Shown one piece after another: positions 9,067-19,265 of a stretch of DNA of 50,727 nucleotides. Both the position numbers and the translations under genes were made by a program. The notes under the pieces were generated by a model that did no database searches, was not told where the DNA came from, and worked only from the letters and a program-made list of their open reading frames with translations. Each line of letters begins with the position of its first letter. Positions within the stretch are counted from its first letter, which is position 1. The stretch is from Seminavis robusta (lineage: Eukaryota > Bacillariophyta > Bacillariophyceae > Naviculales > Naviculaceae): positions 1-50,727 of the forward strand of contig CAICTM010000734.1 of assembly GCA_903772945.1 (NCBI GenBank). Reading direction: 5' to 3'.

Positions 9067-10631
9067 CTAGTAGCTCGGGCGTCGATCCTCCCCACCAGAA
9101 TTCTTTGACCTCAAAGAATCATAGCACATGCTCAGCTCTTGACGTAGAGCCTTGCACACGTCACGAGCGCTTGGGCGCTATGACGAGGAAACAGAACTGT
9201 TTGAGACCATTGTAGTGCTTTCCCGGGCTTTGCTTAACGCGCAAGGAGACATGCGACCTACCTTGAATGGATCGGGGTCCCAACATGCACTCAACAGGTA
9301 GGTTACTGGTAGTGGCCAGTCCTTGTCAAATGGCAGTCGCTGATCGCCTTTGATCACGTTCTCTTTGTGTTCATCCGATGAAAGCTCTCCAAATGCCTTT
9401 TCCAGGCTCAAGAGTTCCCATAGCAAAATGGCATACGAATAAATGTCGGCACTGAGACTGTATGGTTCCGAGAGTGACACCTGGAAAGAACGCCCAAAGT
9501 TAGAACCATCACACCACTCGTTAAACCCATTCAAACAACTGACATACTTCAGGGGCCACTAACGAGACGACCATGAAGGTTATATGTGAGAGAAAGGAAC
9601 AAAGAAGGGCCACACCGCCCTGCATGCTCTAGACAAGCAACACTTACTAAAACGTCTCGAACCAGTCCCTCCACTCATCTTGTACAGCCCATTGTCAAGT
9701 TTTTGGTATGGATCCAGCTCTTTTGCCAATCCGAAATCAAACAACTTCACCGTATTATTGTAGCCGAAACCAATGTTGTCTAGTGATTTTCATCAGATCT
9801 GTTGAGAAACAAGTCATTGAAATGTCACGATAAGCCATTGGGTAGCGTACCTGGCTTTAAATCTGTTAAACAATTTAAATGTAGCGGCCATTGTCATTAG
9901 AGCAATCACATAAAAACACACGAACTGTCAAATGTCGTACCTCGAAAGACAATTTCTAGTTTGTGAAGATGTTTCAAAGCCTGGGCAATGTCATAGGCAA
10001 CCATTATCCGCTGAAAGTAGAGAGCTTTGAGAAGCTTTCGGTTGGTTGTGCTGGTTGTGTCTTTGGACCTCCTCCTTCTCACTTCTCTCCATACATCTAT
10101 TCTTCGATCCAAGGTGTCGTATAATCGGTCAATTATCAAGAAATACCCTCCTTTGAAACCGGATGAAAATCCCGAAGCTCCTTCTGCTGCCACGCCATAC
10201 AACTGAATAAGGCCGGGATGTGGGTGTTTTGCCAAGGCACTCAAGTATTTTGCTTCCATTAAAAGATCTGCTGCCCCGTTACAAAATTCGTCTGGATTTG
10301 TCATGGCATCATCACAAAGAAATTTAACTGCAAGCTTTTCTTTGGTGTTGGCGAGACGACTTCTCAGTTTTTCGATCGTTCCATTGGGTGATGGAGACAA
10401 CAAGTCTATCCTGTGGAGCTCGTACACATTGTTGAAGCCACCCTTCCCCAGAAGCTCACCCAAGTTGGGGATAATTTCTTCTCTGGAGAAACTGGGCACG
10501 ACATCATCAATATCGGAAATCAAACTAGATCTCTTGGTCATTTCCTCACAGACTCGAATTGCATACCGTGATGCCTTGTGACATACTTCTGGGTCCAGCT
10601 GAGACATGGTGGACATGATGGAGTTTGCCAT
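9067..10631 (-). CDS. protein kinase, six exons including two microexons
   Basis: Spliced model on the minus strand: 10631-9941, 9862-9851, 9779-9648, 9558-9548, 9480-9262, 9177-9067. All introns are GT-AG (78, 71, 89, 67 and 84 nt). The total is 1176 nt, encoding 391 residues. The product is a complete protein kinase domain: glycine loop GKGGFNNV (62-69), AVK lysine K103, catalytic loop FRDLKPDN (229-236; the HRD His is Phe), DFG 249-251, MAPE 279-282, and SADIYSYAILLWELL in subdomain IX. It ends with DPFKRPSARDVCKALRQEL, the usual closing Arg motif. The 12-nt second exon encodes exactly DLKP (with a split Asp), and the 11-nt fourth exon encodes MAPE. Every unspliced alternative meets a stop. 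The N-terminal 55 residues are not recognised. It is likely a soluble Ser/Thr or tyrosine-kinase-like enzyme; the substrate is unknown. An upstream exon cannot be excluded. Confidence 0.88.
9548..9558 (-). other. 11-nt microexon (kinase MAPE)
   Basis: On the minus strand CTCGTTAG is followed by the exon TGGCCCCTGAA and then the donor GTATGT. The previous exon ends TTTA before GTAAGT, and the next begins GTGTCACTC after TTCCAG. The join gives F-M-A-P-E-V-S-L. Reading through either flanking intron hits an in-frame stop. Confidence 0.88.
9851..9862 (-). other. 12-nt microexon (kinase DLKP)
   Basis: On the minus strand TTTAACAG is followed by the exon ATTTAAAGCCAG and then the donor GTACGC. The preceding exon ends CGAG before GTACGA, and the next begins ACAACATT after CACTAG. 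Joined, they read R-D-L-K-P-D-N, the kinase catalytic loop. Confidence 0.88.
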
Positions 10632-11583
10632 GGTTAACAACTTGCTGATTGTCACAGTGGGACAACTGGACTCTTCGAAGCTGTGGAATGAGGTGGTTAA
10701 TGATTGTCCAACAAATCGTTGTCTTCAGTGCTTATAGCTGTCTCGGCCAAGACACAGAAACTCAAACTCAGATAACGATTGGAAACAAAGATTGGATCGA
10801 GACAACTCTATTGGCACCCGAAGTCGATACGACTATGATACCCTCTCCAGCTCTGTTTCCCACCGAACGGAGCTAGCTAGACTAGTGCTGTGGGGTTGTT
10901 GCCGTCGTGGTTGTGTTGCAACAGCGCTATACTCGGACCGGTATTCAAAGTTATACCGTACCGGACATTTATGCAACAGTAGGGACATGTCACATTTCTG
11001 ATTTAAATCTCAATAGTCTCCAAAGCATACCGGATTTTTATTAAACGTAATGGACCCCTTTTTTGCGCGAGCCATTTCCCGTCACTTTTGAACTTCGCTT
11101 GCTCGGTTCACTTCCACGGCGTCCGTCCACGGAACACACATCAGAGGGAGCCAACCCATCGCTATTTTACTCTCTCTACTAAAACCCACTACCAGGCACC
11201 TGATAGTAGCTAGCTAGTAACGCCATATTTCATTAGTATAACACCCGCCACCTCTGCATGCGTGGCTCTCCTGTCCCTGCTGGCACAATGAGCTACCGTC
11301 GTTCTCTCTGGGATGCCGATGGTGCACTTGCACTCTTCCGCTAATTTTGCTCCCTTGTCCTTCCTGGTTTTCCTCCATGCACCCCCCGCCCCCCTTGTTT
11401 TGCCCTGCTCGCGTCCTCATTGCTTTCCCCGTATGCCCACCACACCAGCCCCCCACCACCGCAGCCACTGCTTTGCCTAGCCTCACCTTAACGTATCTAT
11501 TTAGTATTTATTTTATTACTGTATAACGGGGGCCATATTTGATTTATTTGCAATACACTTAAACCTATCCTGCTCTTCCTGTC
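10632..11583. other. intergenic region
   Basis: 5' flank of the kinase and the spacer before the coiled-coil locus. I see a C-rich segment near 11380-11460, and no gene or RNA I can identify. Confidence 0.5.
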
Positions 11584-12064
11584 TTGGCGTCCGGTGCTCC
11601 GGATTCTCCAAGCAGTGCTGTTGCTGCAGGAACGCCACTGGCAGCTGCGGATATTGACGGAGCCAAGCCCCAAGCGAGACGCCGTAAAGAGCTGGCTGCA
11701 AAAGGAGCCGCTACGATAAATGAGGTGGCTGAGGCGATGTTCGACTATTGTCTATCACCTCAGAGCACGCAGGTGCAGCAGCTCTTCCAGCCTGGGCGGC
11801 CGGAATTCAGGGCCAACTGAACAACATGCAGGTAGCTATTCAGGGCCAACTATATAAACAACATGCAGGTTCAACTTAACAACATTCGGGTGACATTCAG
11901 ACCGACTTTAACAACATGCAGACCAACTTTAACAACATGCAGGGTCAACAGATCAGCATTCAGGCCGACGTTATCACCATTCTTGGCATAGTTCTGGGCC
12001 AACAAAACCTTATGGACAACATGCAGGGCGACGTGAACAACATTCAGGGCCAGCTTACCAATAT
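11584..12064 (+). pseudogene. degenerate first part of the coiled-coil locus
   Basis: 11584-11820 is an open frame of about 78 codons rich in Ala and charged residues. It begins at TTG in a context (TTGGCGTCC) where an ATG would be expected, so the start may be lost. It runs into the first repeat copy (11805-12064) in the wrong register and stops at 11820. The first copy itself carries a 4-nt insertion near 11851 (CTATATAAAC where copy 2 has CTAAAC), a 1-nt deletion near 11888 and an extra 21-nt unit, so it cannot be read through in one frame. I read this as a broken upstream half of the gene at 12086; an unrecognised splice pattern is the alternative. Confidence 0.5.
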
Positions 12065-12300
12065 ATTCAAGGCCAACTGAACAACATGCAGGTAGCTATT
12101 CAGGGCCAACTAAACAACATGCAGGTTCACCTGAACAACATTCAGGGTGACATTCAGACCGACTTTAACAACATGCAGGGTCAACAGAACAGCATTCAGG
12201 CCAACGTTAACACCATTCTTGGCGTAGTTCTGGGCCAACAAGATCTTATGGACAACATGCAGGGCGAAGTGAACAACATTCAGGGCAAGCTTACCAATAT
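11805..12300 (+). repeat. tandem duplication (260 bp and 236 bp copies)
   Basis: Copy 1 is 11805-12064 and copy 2 is 12065-12300. Both start ATTCA(A/G)GGCCAACTGAAC and end CTTACCAATAT. The 24-bp length difference is explained exactly by +4, -1 and +21 nt. Each copy is built from smaller units around AACAACATGCAG(G) and AACAACATTCAGG. Confidence 0.9.
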
Positions 12301-12499
12301 GCAGGCACGCCAAATCAATCTCTTGGCGTTTCGTGTCGATTCTGCAATTCAGCTCCTGCACGACAATGCCAGAAACTTGCCTCCTTTGGCCAACATGCCT
12401 CAAAACAGAGTGGAATTGGACAATTTGACTGATGCAGACTTCAACACGCTTTATGCATTTTACAATATCCAACATGACCCCGTCGAAACCAAGAAGTAG
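12086..12499 (+). CDS. Asn/Gln-rich coiled-coil protein
   Basis: A 137-residue frame from an ATG inside the second repeat copy. The first 70 residues are spaced N-N-M/I-Q motifs whose distances are 7 or 11 residues, the heptad/hendecad spacing of coiled coils. A non-repetitive C-terminus follows, from about residue 75, with LLAFRVDSAIQLLHDNARN and an acidic stretch ending in PVETKK. I do not recognise a named family. The true start may lie upstream, because the broken 5' region at 11584-12064 looks like the lost N-terminal half. Whether it is expressed is unknown; the clean C-terminal part argues that it was recently a gene. Confidence 0.5.
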   Translation: MQVAIQGQLNNMQVHLNNIQGDIQTDFNNMQGQQNSIQANVNTILGVVLGQQDLMDNMQGEVNNIQGKLTNMQARQINLLAFRVDSAIQLLHDNARNLPPLANMPQNRVELDNLTDADFNTLYAFYNIQHDPVETKK

Positions 12500-12850
12500 T
12501 CTCTACGGACATTTGGGAATCCGAAGGTAGTGGTAGACGTGGAAGGGATCATACAGAAAACCACGAAATCTGGTGGGCTTGCGAGAGTTTGAAGGTGCCC
12601 AATATCAACAGAAGACACATGCGTTTCCTCTTCGTGTAGAGATCTGATGGTATGGGCCCTACAAGAGTACTCCAGAGTACCGTATCACTCCTGGTTACCC
12701 CTTTGTGCTCTTCTCCTGAAGAAACAAACGCACTGTGCATAACATGCAAAAATACAGTTTTCTACTACGTAGTTGGTGTTGGGTGCTACGGTACGGTATG
12801 GGAGGTAGGCAGTGAATAACAGCATAGCACACAATATTAATGTCATTCTT
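12500..12850. other. short convergent intergenic region
   Basis: Between the stop codons of the coiled-coil frame (+) and the NADPH oxidase (-). Nothing recognisable. Confidence 0.5.
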
Positions 12851-14971
12851 TTAAAAGGTCTCCTTGGTAAAGTAAAAGTGGAAATCAGGATCCTTCTTGG
12901 ACAAGTCAAAGCTTACATCGGCCACGGAATCCGCCATGCGTTCGGGGCCGCACAAATAGATCCCACAATCGTTGCAGTTGATTTCTTTGCTCGCAACCTT
13001 GACCGATTCGAGCTCTTCTTTCCAGTTCGGCCGACCCACTTCGACCTGATGATGCGTGTGTTGGCCCAGAATAAGGTCAAAATTGGTCTCATGATGACGA
13101 GCACGAGTGGCATGATGGAACAACACCGCTCCCAAGTCGCGATCATCTTGTTTCATCGAGGTCAAAAAGTGACGAATCTGAATGCGGTTCTCGGGGTCGG
13201 CCTCGAAAATGTCGTCCATGATTTGAGTAAACCATTCAAAGCTATTCTGATCTCGGGTGGTCCAATAGAAAAAGGTTCGTTTCATCTTCCCGTGGTCCCT
13301 CAACAACTCACGCAGCACAGAAATCATGGGAGTAATTCCAATGCCGGCACCAATCAAAACGACCACGGGATAGTCTTTGAATCCTTGCGTCGAAGCACCC
13401 ATGGGACCCTCGACTCGGACGACCAAGTCCCGAATGGCTTGCGGATTGGCGTGTGCTTCGGTAGCGTCGGGTGCTTCGTCCTGGTTGTTGTTGTTACGAC
13501 ACAAATCTCCCAGCAAATCATGCACCGCACCGGTCCAATCCCCCACTTTGGCAAAATGAAATTCAATGTAATCATCGCCAGGAGCCGATGTCAGAGTGAA
13601 TGGATGCCATTCCACACGGGATACCTTGGGAATGTTCAAAAACGCGTACATGCCCGCTTTGATGAGCGGGTCCCAGGATGTAGGACGTTCCAGCTTGAGT
13701 CCAATGACGTTGCCCTTTTTGAGGGATACATCCAAAACCTCCACAGTGGACAAGGGCGTTTCTCTCCACACGCGAGGGATGATGTAGAGCAACAGAGGGC
13801 CAATGACCCAGTATACTGATTGAAATGGCTCCAATAGATTTCCAATACCATGACAGCACAGGGCGACCAACATTACCAACAGCAAGTGATGTGTACCCCA
13901 AAAGACATTGAAATGCTTTCGTCGAATTTGCGTCATGGGATAGGCCACTAGCAGACAGGATGTCATGATCAATCCGGTGATTCCCGCGGGTTGTTGCAGC
14001 ATCAGGGCCCATCGTGCTCCGATACCCTCTGGGATTTCATCCCCGAGCTTGTTGCCAAACAAGGTAAAAATATCGGTTTCATCGGCACGGGCAAATCGAT
14101 AAAAGTCGCAGATGTGTGCGCAGATGTGCGACGTTGCAAAGACAGCAATCGCCATTCCAATGACAATGTGATATTCCAAGACGGCGTCAAAGGGGAAATA
14201 GAATGAAAGATTTGGGACATGTCGTAACCTTGTCAAGGCATGACGACAAAGGGGCAGCAAGATCAAGGCACAGTTCAGATTCAAGCAGTTGGCACTCCCA
14301 CGTGCCACAATGATGCAGGTGCCGAAGACCGCCAAGGCGTCGTCTCGGTTGCTGTACACGGATGCTTTGTAGGTGAAAGCGATAATGTTGGCACACATGT
14401 AAACGATGAACCAAAGGTATTCGAGTTTCTGGGACTTCCATCTTGTGTGAGCATGAACCCAAACTTGCTCGTTTTCTACCTCTTCCAACTGGAAATCTTC
14501 CGCAGTCAACTTGTCGCTTCCCACCGGTGCCTTCAATGCAGACTGACGAATGGCCACGGATCCTTCTTCTTCAAAGCAAGCCAACAAGTCTGGATGACGG
14601 CGAAAGAGTTCCTCGAACTGCTCCAAGGTCATGTAGTTTTGCTCTTCCGCGCCCACATCTTCCAACAGGGCTTCCACGGCATCTTGGACAATCTTGTGAT
14701 CTAGCTCGAGCTTGACCAAGGCACATGCTTCTTCCATAAAGGCTGTCAGATCCGACCTGTCCAATCGCCCAGTTTTTTGTAGATCCAGTTCATGAAAGGC
14801 ATGTTGAATGGCCGCTGCCTGACCATTGGTATGCAGGAAACTTTGAAAGGCTCGAATCGAGATTCGAACACTGTCGCCCCTACCCGACTGTTTGTTCTTG
14901 TCAGAAACTGGATTGTCCGGCTCTTCCTCCGAATTGACGTTGCTGTCTTTGATCCCTTCCGAGTCCGCCAT
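12851..14971 (-). CDS. NADPH oxidase / ferric-reductase-like protein with EF-hand region
   Basis: A single-exon protein of 706 residues. The cytosolic N-terminus has a calmodulin-like region (about 40-125) with one degenerate EF-hand loop beginning DLQKTGRLDRSD (63-74; Gln at position 3, Asp at 12). About six membrane segments follow (183-400). Haem ligands fit the NOX pattern: H268 and H282 (13 residues between) in one helix, H361 and H374 (12 between) in another. The FAD site is HPFTLTSAP (456-464), NADPH binding is shown by GAGIGITPMISVL (541-553), and CGPERM lies near the C-terminus. Family knowledge: electrons pass from NADPH through FAD and two haems to O2 (superoxide) or Fe(III) across the membrane. 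The EF-hand plus HPFT arrangement favours a NOX/RBOH-type enzyme over a plain ferric reductase. Calcium control is possible, but the single loop is poor. Confidence 0.9.
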   Translation of the reverse strand: MADSEGIKDSNVNSEEEPDNPVSDKNKQSGRGDSVRISIRAFQSFLHTNGQAAAIQHAFHELDLQKTGRLDRSDLTAFMEEACALVKLELDHKIVQDAVEALLEDVGAEEQNYMTLEQFEELFRRHPDLLACFEEEGSVAIRQSALKAPVGSDKLTAEDFQLEEVENEQVWVHAHTRWKSQKLEYLWFIVYMCANIIAFTYKASVYSNRDDALAVFGTCIIVARGSANCLNLNCALILLPLCRHALTRLRHVPNLSFYFPFDAVLEYHIVIGMAIAVFATSHICAHICDFYRFARADETDIFTLFGNKLGDEIPEGIGARWALMLQQPAGITGLIMTSCLLVAYPMTQIRRKHFNVFWGTHHLLLVMLVALCCHGIGNLLEPFQSVYWVIGPLLLYIIPRVWRETPLSTVEVLDVSLKKGNVIGLKLERPTSWDPLIKAGMYAFLNIPKVSRVEWHPFTLTSAPGDDYIEFHFAKVGDWTGAVHDLLGDLCRNNNNQDEAPDATEAHANPQAIRDLVVRVEGPMGASTQGFKDYPVVVLIGAGIGITPMISVLRELLRDHGKMKRTFFYWTTRDQNSFEWFTQIMDDIFEADPENRIQIRHFLTSMKQDDRDLGAVLFHHATRARHHETNFDLILGQHTHHQVEVGRPNWKEELESVKVASKEINCNDCGIYLCGPERMADSVADVSFDLSKKDPDFHFYFTKETF

Positions 14972-16141
14972 TGTGGCGATCTATTCTTACAATGCTCATA
15001 GAAACTACATGAAGTAAGTGGCTCTACTAGCTACCGGTACTGTAGCTAGACAGGGTTGTCCTTCTTCACTCGCAGATTTGGAAACCTTGGGGCTGCGGCT
15101 CAACTGACAATGAACCAAAAGAGCCTCTGATGAGAGGGAGAGGTGCGCCCAACAGCTTCAAAGAGACAGCAACACAACAAAAATGAGTACATCGTATCCG
15201 CGAATAAAAATGGATCTTGTTTTGATACTTGAGTACAGTAGACATTGGGCAACTGGGTCTGAAAAGAGCTTTATTTAAAAGAGGTTACCGGTACAGCATC
15301 CTTTAAATCCTTGATCTGGATGAGGATGTCATCGAACGTTCCACGTCATTGGATTCCCAGGTGATGTACCGGTACCGGTACCACCTGGCACCTGGTTCCA
15401 TCCACCAACAAGCAGGTGAAGCATCCAGCAACCATTCTCCACGTCATCACCATCATGTGTACGCTACCCCCGAAACATCATCTATTGGAAAGGTGGCTGC
15501 GGCAAGTTCAAATTCGAGCCAATCAGCAATGTATGGAATGTTATTACCTGAATTGCCTGAATAGCCATTGCCGCTCTTGAGTTGCTGCTGCCCAGTTTAT
15601 TGATGAGAATTTCAAGGACCACCATGACTACCGTATCTTTCCAATTTCGCCCCTGATAGTGGGGAAGCCATGGCTTGTGTCCTTCCAAGCCAATTCGCAG
15701 AAATACCACCATTGCCCATGGATCGTCATTGTGGGCCCAAAGGGCCTGAGGCGGTACTGTACTCGTTGTTGTGGTACCTTTATTGCATGCGTCCACTGGT
15801 CCAAGTTTGTCTTGAATAGAAATGCCATGCACACAGATGATGCAAGTACACAACAGTGGGACGATTCCGCAAAGAATCCCACTGCCAAGCAATGTTATGA
15901 AGGTGTTTTCATTCGATCCAAAAACAGAATCGGGCTCCCAATGCCAACTTGGCCAAGGCTGTTGCGTGGGACTACCGGTATGATAAATCTTTGCGCCCCA
16001 ACAACCAGAAAGGAAATGAATGAGAAACTGAAGGTGGTGGACCCTGAGCACGCTGGTATTGTCCCCATTGCGCGGCAAAACATTGCATATACGGTAGAAG
16101 GGCAAGCATGCACCGCTTTTCTGTATCAAAAACAACCATGT
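14972..16141. other. spacer with two opposed ORFs of doubtful status
   Basis: ACCGGTACCGGTACC occurs at about 15366-15382. Frames at 15482-16240 (-) and 15659-16180 (+) cover the same DNA, and neither begins with ATG. The minus frame has a hydrophobic stretch (GILCGIVPLLCTCIICV), but I recognise no family in either. No gene is called. Confidence 0.45.
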
Positions 16142-16647
16142 CATTTTAGAGTAGTTGTAAACTATGTAAGGTTTAATTAAGCTACGATGTAAGGTAGCTA
16201 TATACCTGGGGCAACAACTGAGGACGGACATGGCGACCAAAGGGCTTCACTCAGCGGAATCCACTGAGACATGAGTGGGTGGCTTTGACAAAGGCAATTG
16301 AGAGAATTGTTCTGATTTAGAACATGATTTGCCTAGTCTTGAGTTTGTTTGCGTTGGCAGCAGCAAGGCGTTGCAGAAGGAGTTTGGCTTGGGGCATTTT
16401 AGAGTAGTTGAAAACTATGTAAGGTTTAATTAAGCTACGATGTAAGGTAGCCATATACCTGGGGCAACAACTGAGGACGGACATGGCGGCCAAAGGGCTT
16501 CACTGAGCGGAATCCACTGAGACATGAGTGGGTGGCTTTAACAAAGGCAATTGAGAGAATTGTTCTGATTTAGAACATGATTTGCCTAGTCTTGAGTTTG
16601 TTTGCGTTGGCAGCAGCAAGGCGTTGCAGAAGGAGTTTGGCTTGGGG
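16142..16647. repeat. 253-bp tandem duplication
   Basis: Copy 1 is 16142-16394 and copy 2 is 16395-16647. Both begin CATTTTAGAGTAGTTG and end GGAGTTTGGCTTGGGG. By eye I count about five substitutions and no indel, so roughly 98% identity. Copy 2 contains the last codons and stop of the minus-strand gene at 16586-17293; copy 1 is the detached duplicate of that 3' end and its downstream flank. Confidence 0.93.
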
Positions 16648-17293
16648 AGCAGGCGTGCCATCCAACCTGACGTGCAGAGGCAGCTTGTGCATCGGCTTCC
16701 CCCATGAAGAGAGAGAATGTGCGTGCTCGTCGTGACCTTGTCTTGGAGACATTGGCAATGGCTTCAGGGCTGACCTTTGCAAAGCCACCTCGTTGCCTCC
16801 TCTGCTCTTCAAGGACGGACTTGCGGGTGTAAGCAACATCGTCCTGGCGCATGCTTCCATATTCTTGGCAGGCAAAGCGTTCCAACCCACGGCGGCCGTC
16901 ACTGCGGGCACACCAGTGTCGGAGGTCTTGATCGGGTGAGGCGGCGCCGAGCTTTACCAATTCTTGAAAGTTATTGGTGAGCATGAGCGATATCTTCTTG
17001 TGGGCTGTCTCGATAAAGCAGCCATGCTCCTTGGCTTGTTTGCGGAGGGGGGTGATGATTTTCTTGGCTCCTTGCTTGATCAGATCGAGGTCTTCTTGAG
17101 ACCACCATCGGGAGACTTGGTCCTCATGGGTGATGCATTCTTCGGCTAGTGTAGACTCATTAATGACACATGGTGGTCCATCAAAGCTGACCTTTTGCTT
17201 CTTGAGAGCCGGGGCGCCATCGTCATTGACGAGGCAGGGAAGAGGAGCTGAGCCAATCACTGCAGTAGAGTTGTGGCAGACAAAGGCCACCAT
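16586..17293 (-). CDS. diatom-family hypothetical protein (W..RGLE type)
   Basis: A 235-residue protein from an ATG at 17293, without introns. Its layout matches a hypothetical family I know as common in diatoms: a VSFD segment, an aromatic motif SRWWSQEDLDLIKQ (about 61-74), a helical region, a GRRGLERFA motif, then a basic helix containing VLEEQRRQRGG and an Ala/Ser-rich C-terminal helix (SPEAIANVSKTRSRRA) ending near GEADAQAA. The family has no established function. No signal peptide or membrane segment is seen; the charged helices suggest a soluble, possibly nuclear protein. The final 20-odd codons lie in the right-hand copy of the 253-bp tandem duplication, so the stop context was recently duplicated downstream. 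Confidence 0.65.
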   Translation of the reverse strand: MVAFVCHNSTAVIGSAPLPCLVNDDGAPALKKQKVSFDGPPCVINESTLAEECITHEDQVSRWWSQEDLDLIKQGAKKIITPLRKQAKEHGCFIETAHKKISLMLTNNFQELVKLGAASPDQDLRHWCARSDGRRGLERFACQEYGSMRQDDVAYTRKSVLEEQRRQRGGFAKVSPEAIANVSKTRSRRARTFSLFMGEADAQAASARQVGWHACSPSQTPSATPCCCQRKQTQD

Positions 17294-17544
17294 GGTTGTT
17301 GACGATTCGTGTTTTGAAGGCTTGAAAGTGGCTCAACTGTGATTTGGCCGGCAGGATTTGCGAGCCAGTGTTTTGCGTGAAGATCTCACAATCTGCTGTG
17401 AAGGGCAAATGCACTCGCCTGAAGCCCAAGAACTTCAATGTGCGTATTATGTGGCCGCAAGGGCTGTTGTTCAGGGCACACACTGTACAAACCGAGTGAC
17501 GCACCTGTGACATGGGCACGAATTCTGTCTTGTATCTTGTACGA

Positions 17545-17647
17545 GCAGCTTCGATTTTTCTGATTCAAACGCGTGCCGGCTTTTCTGGTCGTGTAGAAAT
17601 TTACGAAGAAGCTTGGCTCGCGTTTGAATCAATAGAAACGAAGCTGC
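17545..17647. repeat. foldback (inverted) repeat
   Basis: The left arm 17545-17573 and right arm 17619-17647 are 29 bp each. The outer 9 bp (GCAGCTTCG) and inner 13 bp (TGATTCAAACGCG) pair perfectly, with seven mostly unpaired positions between. Pairing continues weakly outward (TTGTAT on both sides). The loop is 45 bp. Confidence 0.75.
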
Positions 17648-19265
17648 CTGTATCATAATACAAACGATGATGAAAGCATCTCTGAAAAGCATCTTATTTG
17701 CGATTGGCGATGAAACACCATTCTTTTCTTCGGAACTTGAATCTTGGGGGTTCTCGGATCACGTTTCTGGGTATTTGGGGAAGCTTGGGTTCAATATCCG
17801 TGAATATTTCTAGGGCAAGATCCTCCGGATCCCTGAATCCACCCTAGGATCCGCGAGATCGGTGTCTCGGACATAGACAAAACTGGCTCAACGCTGGGAG
17901 GTCACGTTCCCCGAACGGTACGTTTTCGGGCAACTTGGATTCAAGGAAATTTTTTGTAGCAAAAGTACAGTCCCAAGTCTCCTTCTGCTGATGATAGCTG
18001 TATTTAAGAGAAAATTAAATAAGCAAACTCACACGGAAGCTTCTTTGAAGGCAAGTTTCAGATTTCAGAGATCTTGCTAAAACTCCTATGACTAAACTTG
18101 ATAACGACACACTACCCTCAGTCATCCTGGACACTGGAAAGAAATAGATTTAGTGCTCACAGTTGCAGAGTTGCAGAGTTGCAGACTTGCATCCAAGGAA
18201 AGTGCCAGTGAGTCTGCTTCTGCTGATGCAACCGCCGTGGGAGGAAAAATTCCAAAGTTCCTGCCAACGATAAATCTCGGGCACACACATGTTCGGACAC
18301 AACCGGTACCGGTACAGGCTACAGGTACAGGCGGACTGAGAGACCTTCACGCCAGAAGTTCTTGATGAATGTCTTTGTGCTTTGTGGGCTACTAGTATCA
18401 CTGCATGTAGACATGTAGACTATTATACTCAGATTAGATCTCTGGACTCTAGAGTGATGACAGTCGAGTCACCTTTTATACTATATATTTTCGGTGAAGT
18501 ACAGCTTTGAGTGACAGTCGAGTCACCTTTTCTATTTTCAGGTGAAGTACATGTGCAACTTACGAATCTAGGCTGGCGCGCTGAGTGGACTAGTCTTGAA
18601 ATGGGCTCATTTAGCCTAGCTAGCTAGCACAAAGAGAGGTGGCTACACCTCCTCACAAACAAGTCATTACACACCTAGAAACAATAGTTTAATTGGCTCC
18701 CACCACTCCCTCCCTCGGCCGCTATGCCGCGAAGGAATGGTGACCCAGAGTAAAGCACTTTGACCACCACCCTGTCTCTCCTAGCACCTCCTACCAAACC
18801 ATGAAGCAGCAAAGGACTAGATGCGCAGCCCCTTCGGCTGCAACACTTCTCTTATCAAAAGGCTAGCTGAGAATGCAAATTTGGGAACTTTGCTCTCGAA
18901 CACTGCTCCCAAACACTTCTCCTGAACACATCTCCCGACCGCATCTCCAGAACACTTTCAGTATTGTCAATTATCAGTGAACAGGCTTTTTATTATTTTG
19001 CAGACAATTTTCGCGACACTTTTTGTTTGCACCGCACCAGACCGCACTGTACCGTACCGCACTACGAAATAAAAACTTCAGAGATCCTGCATTCAAGGAA
19101 AACTTCAGAGATCTGGCATTCAAGGAGTGACGTCGTCGATTGCAATCATTCCATCGAATGAATCGAATCCAATCTTCAGTCCTTTGATTGAATGATTGAA
19201 TGGAATCGAATTCGATAGAAGATTCAGGCTGGGCAGAGGTCGCGAAGCCTCCTCAAGTAATTTTA

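Noticed and set aside
12812..13819. A 335-codon open frame antisense to the NADPH oxidase
   Set aside because: It lies wholly opposite a gene with intact haem, FAD and NADPH motifs and has no family features itself; it is a shadow of codon bias.
15482..16240. A 252-codon minus frame and a 173-codon plus frame on the same DNA
   Set aside because: Neither starts with ATG, neither matches a family, and they contradict each other; a gene here cannot be supported.
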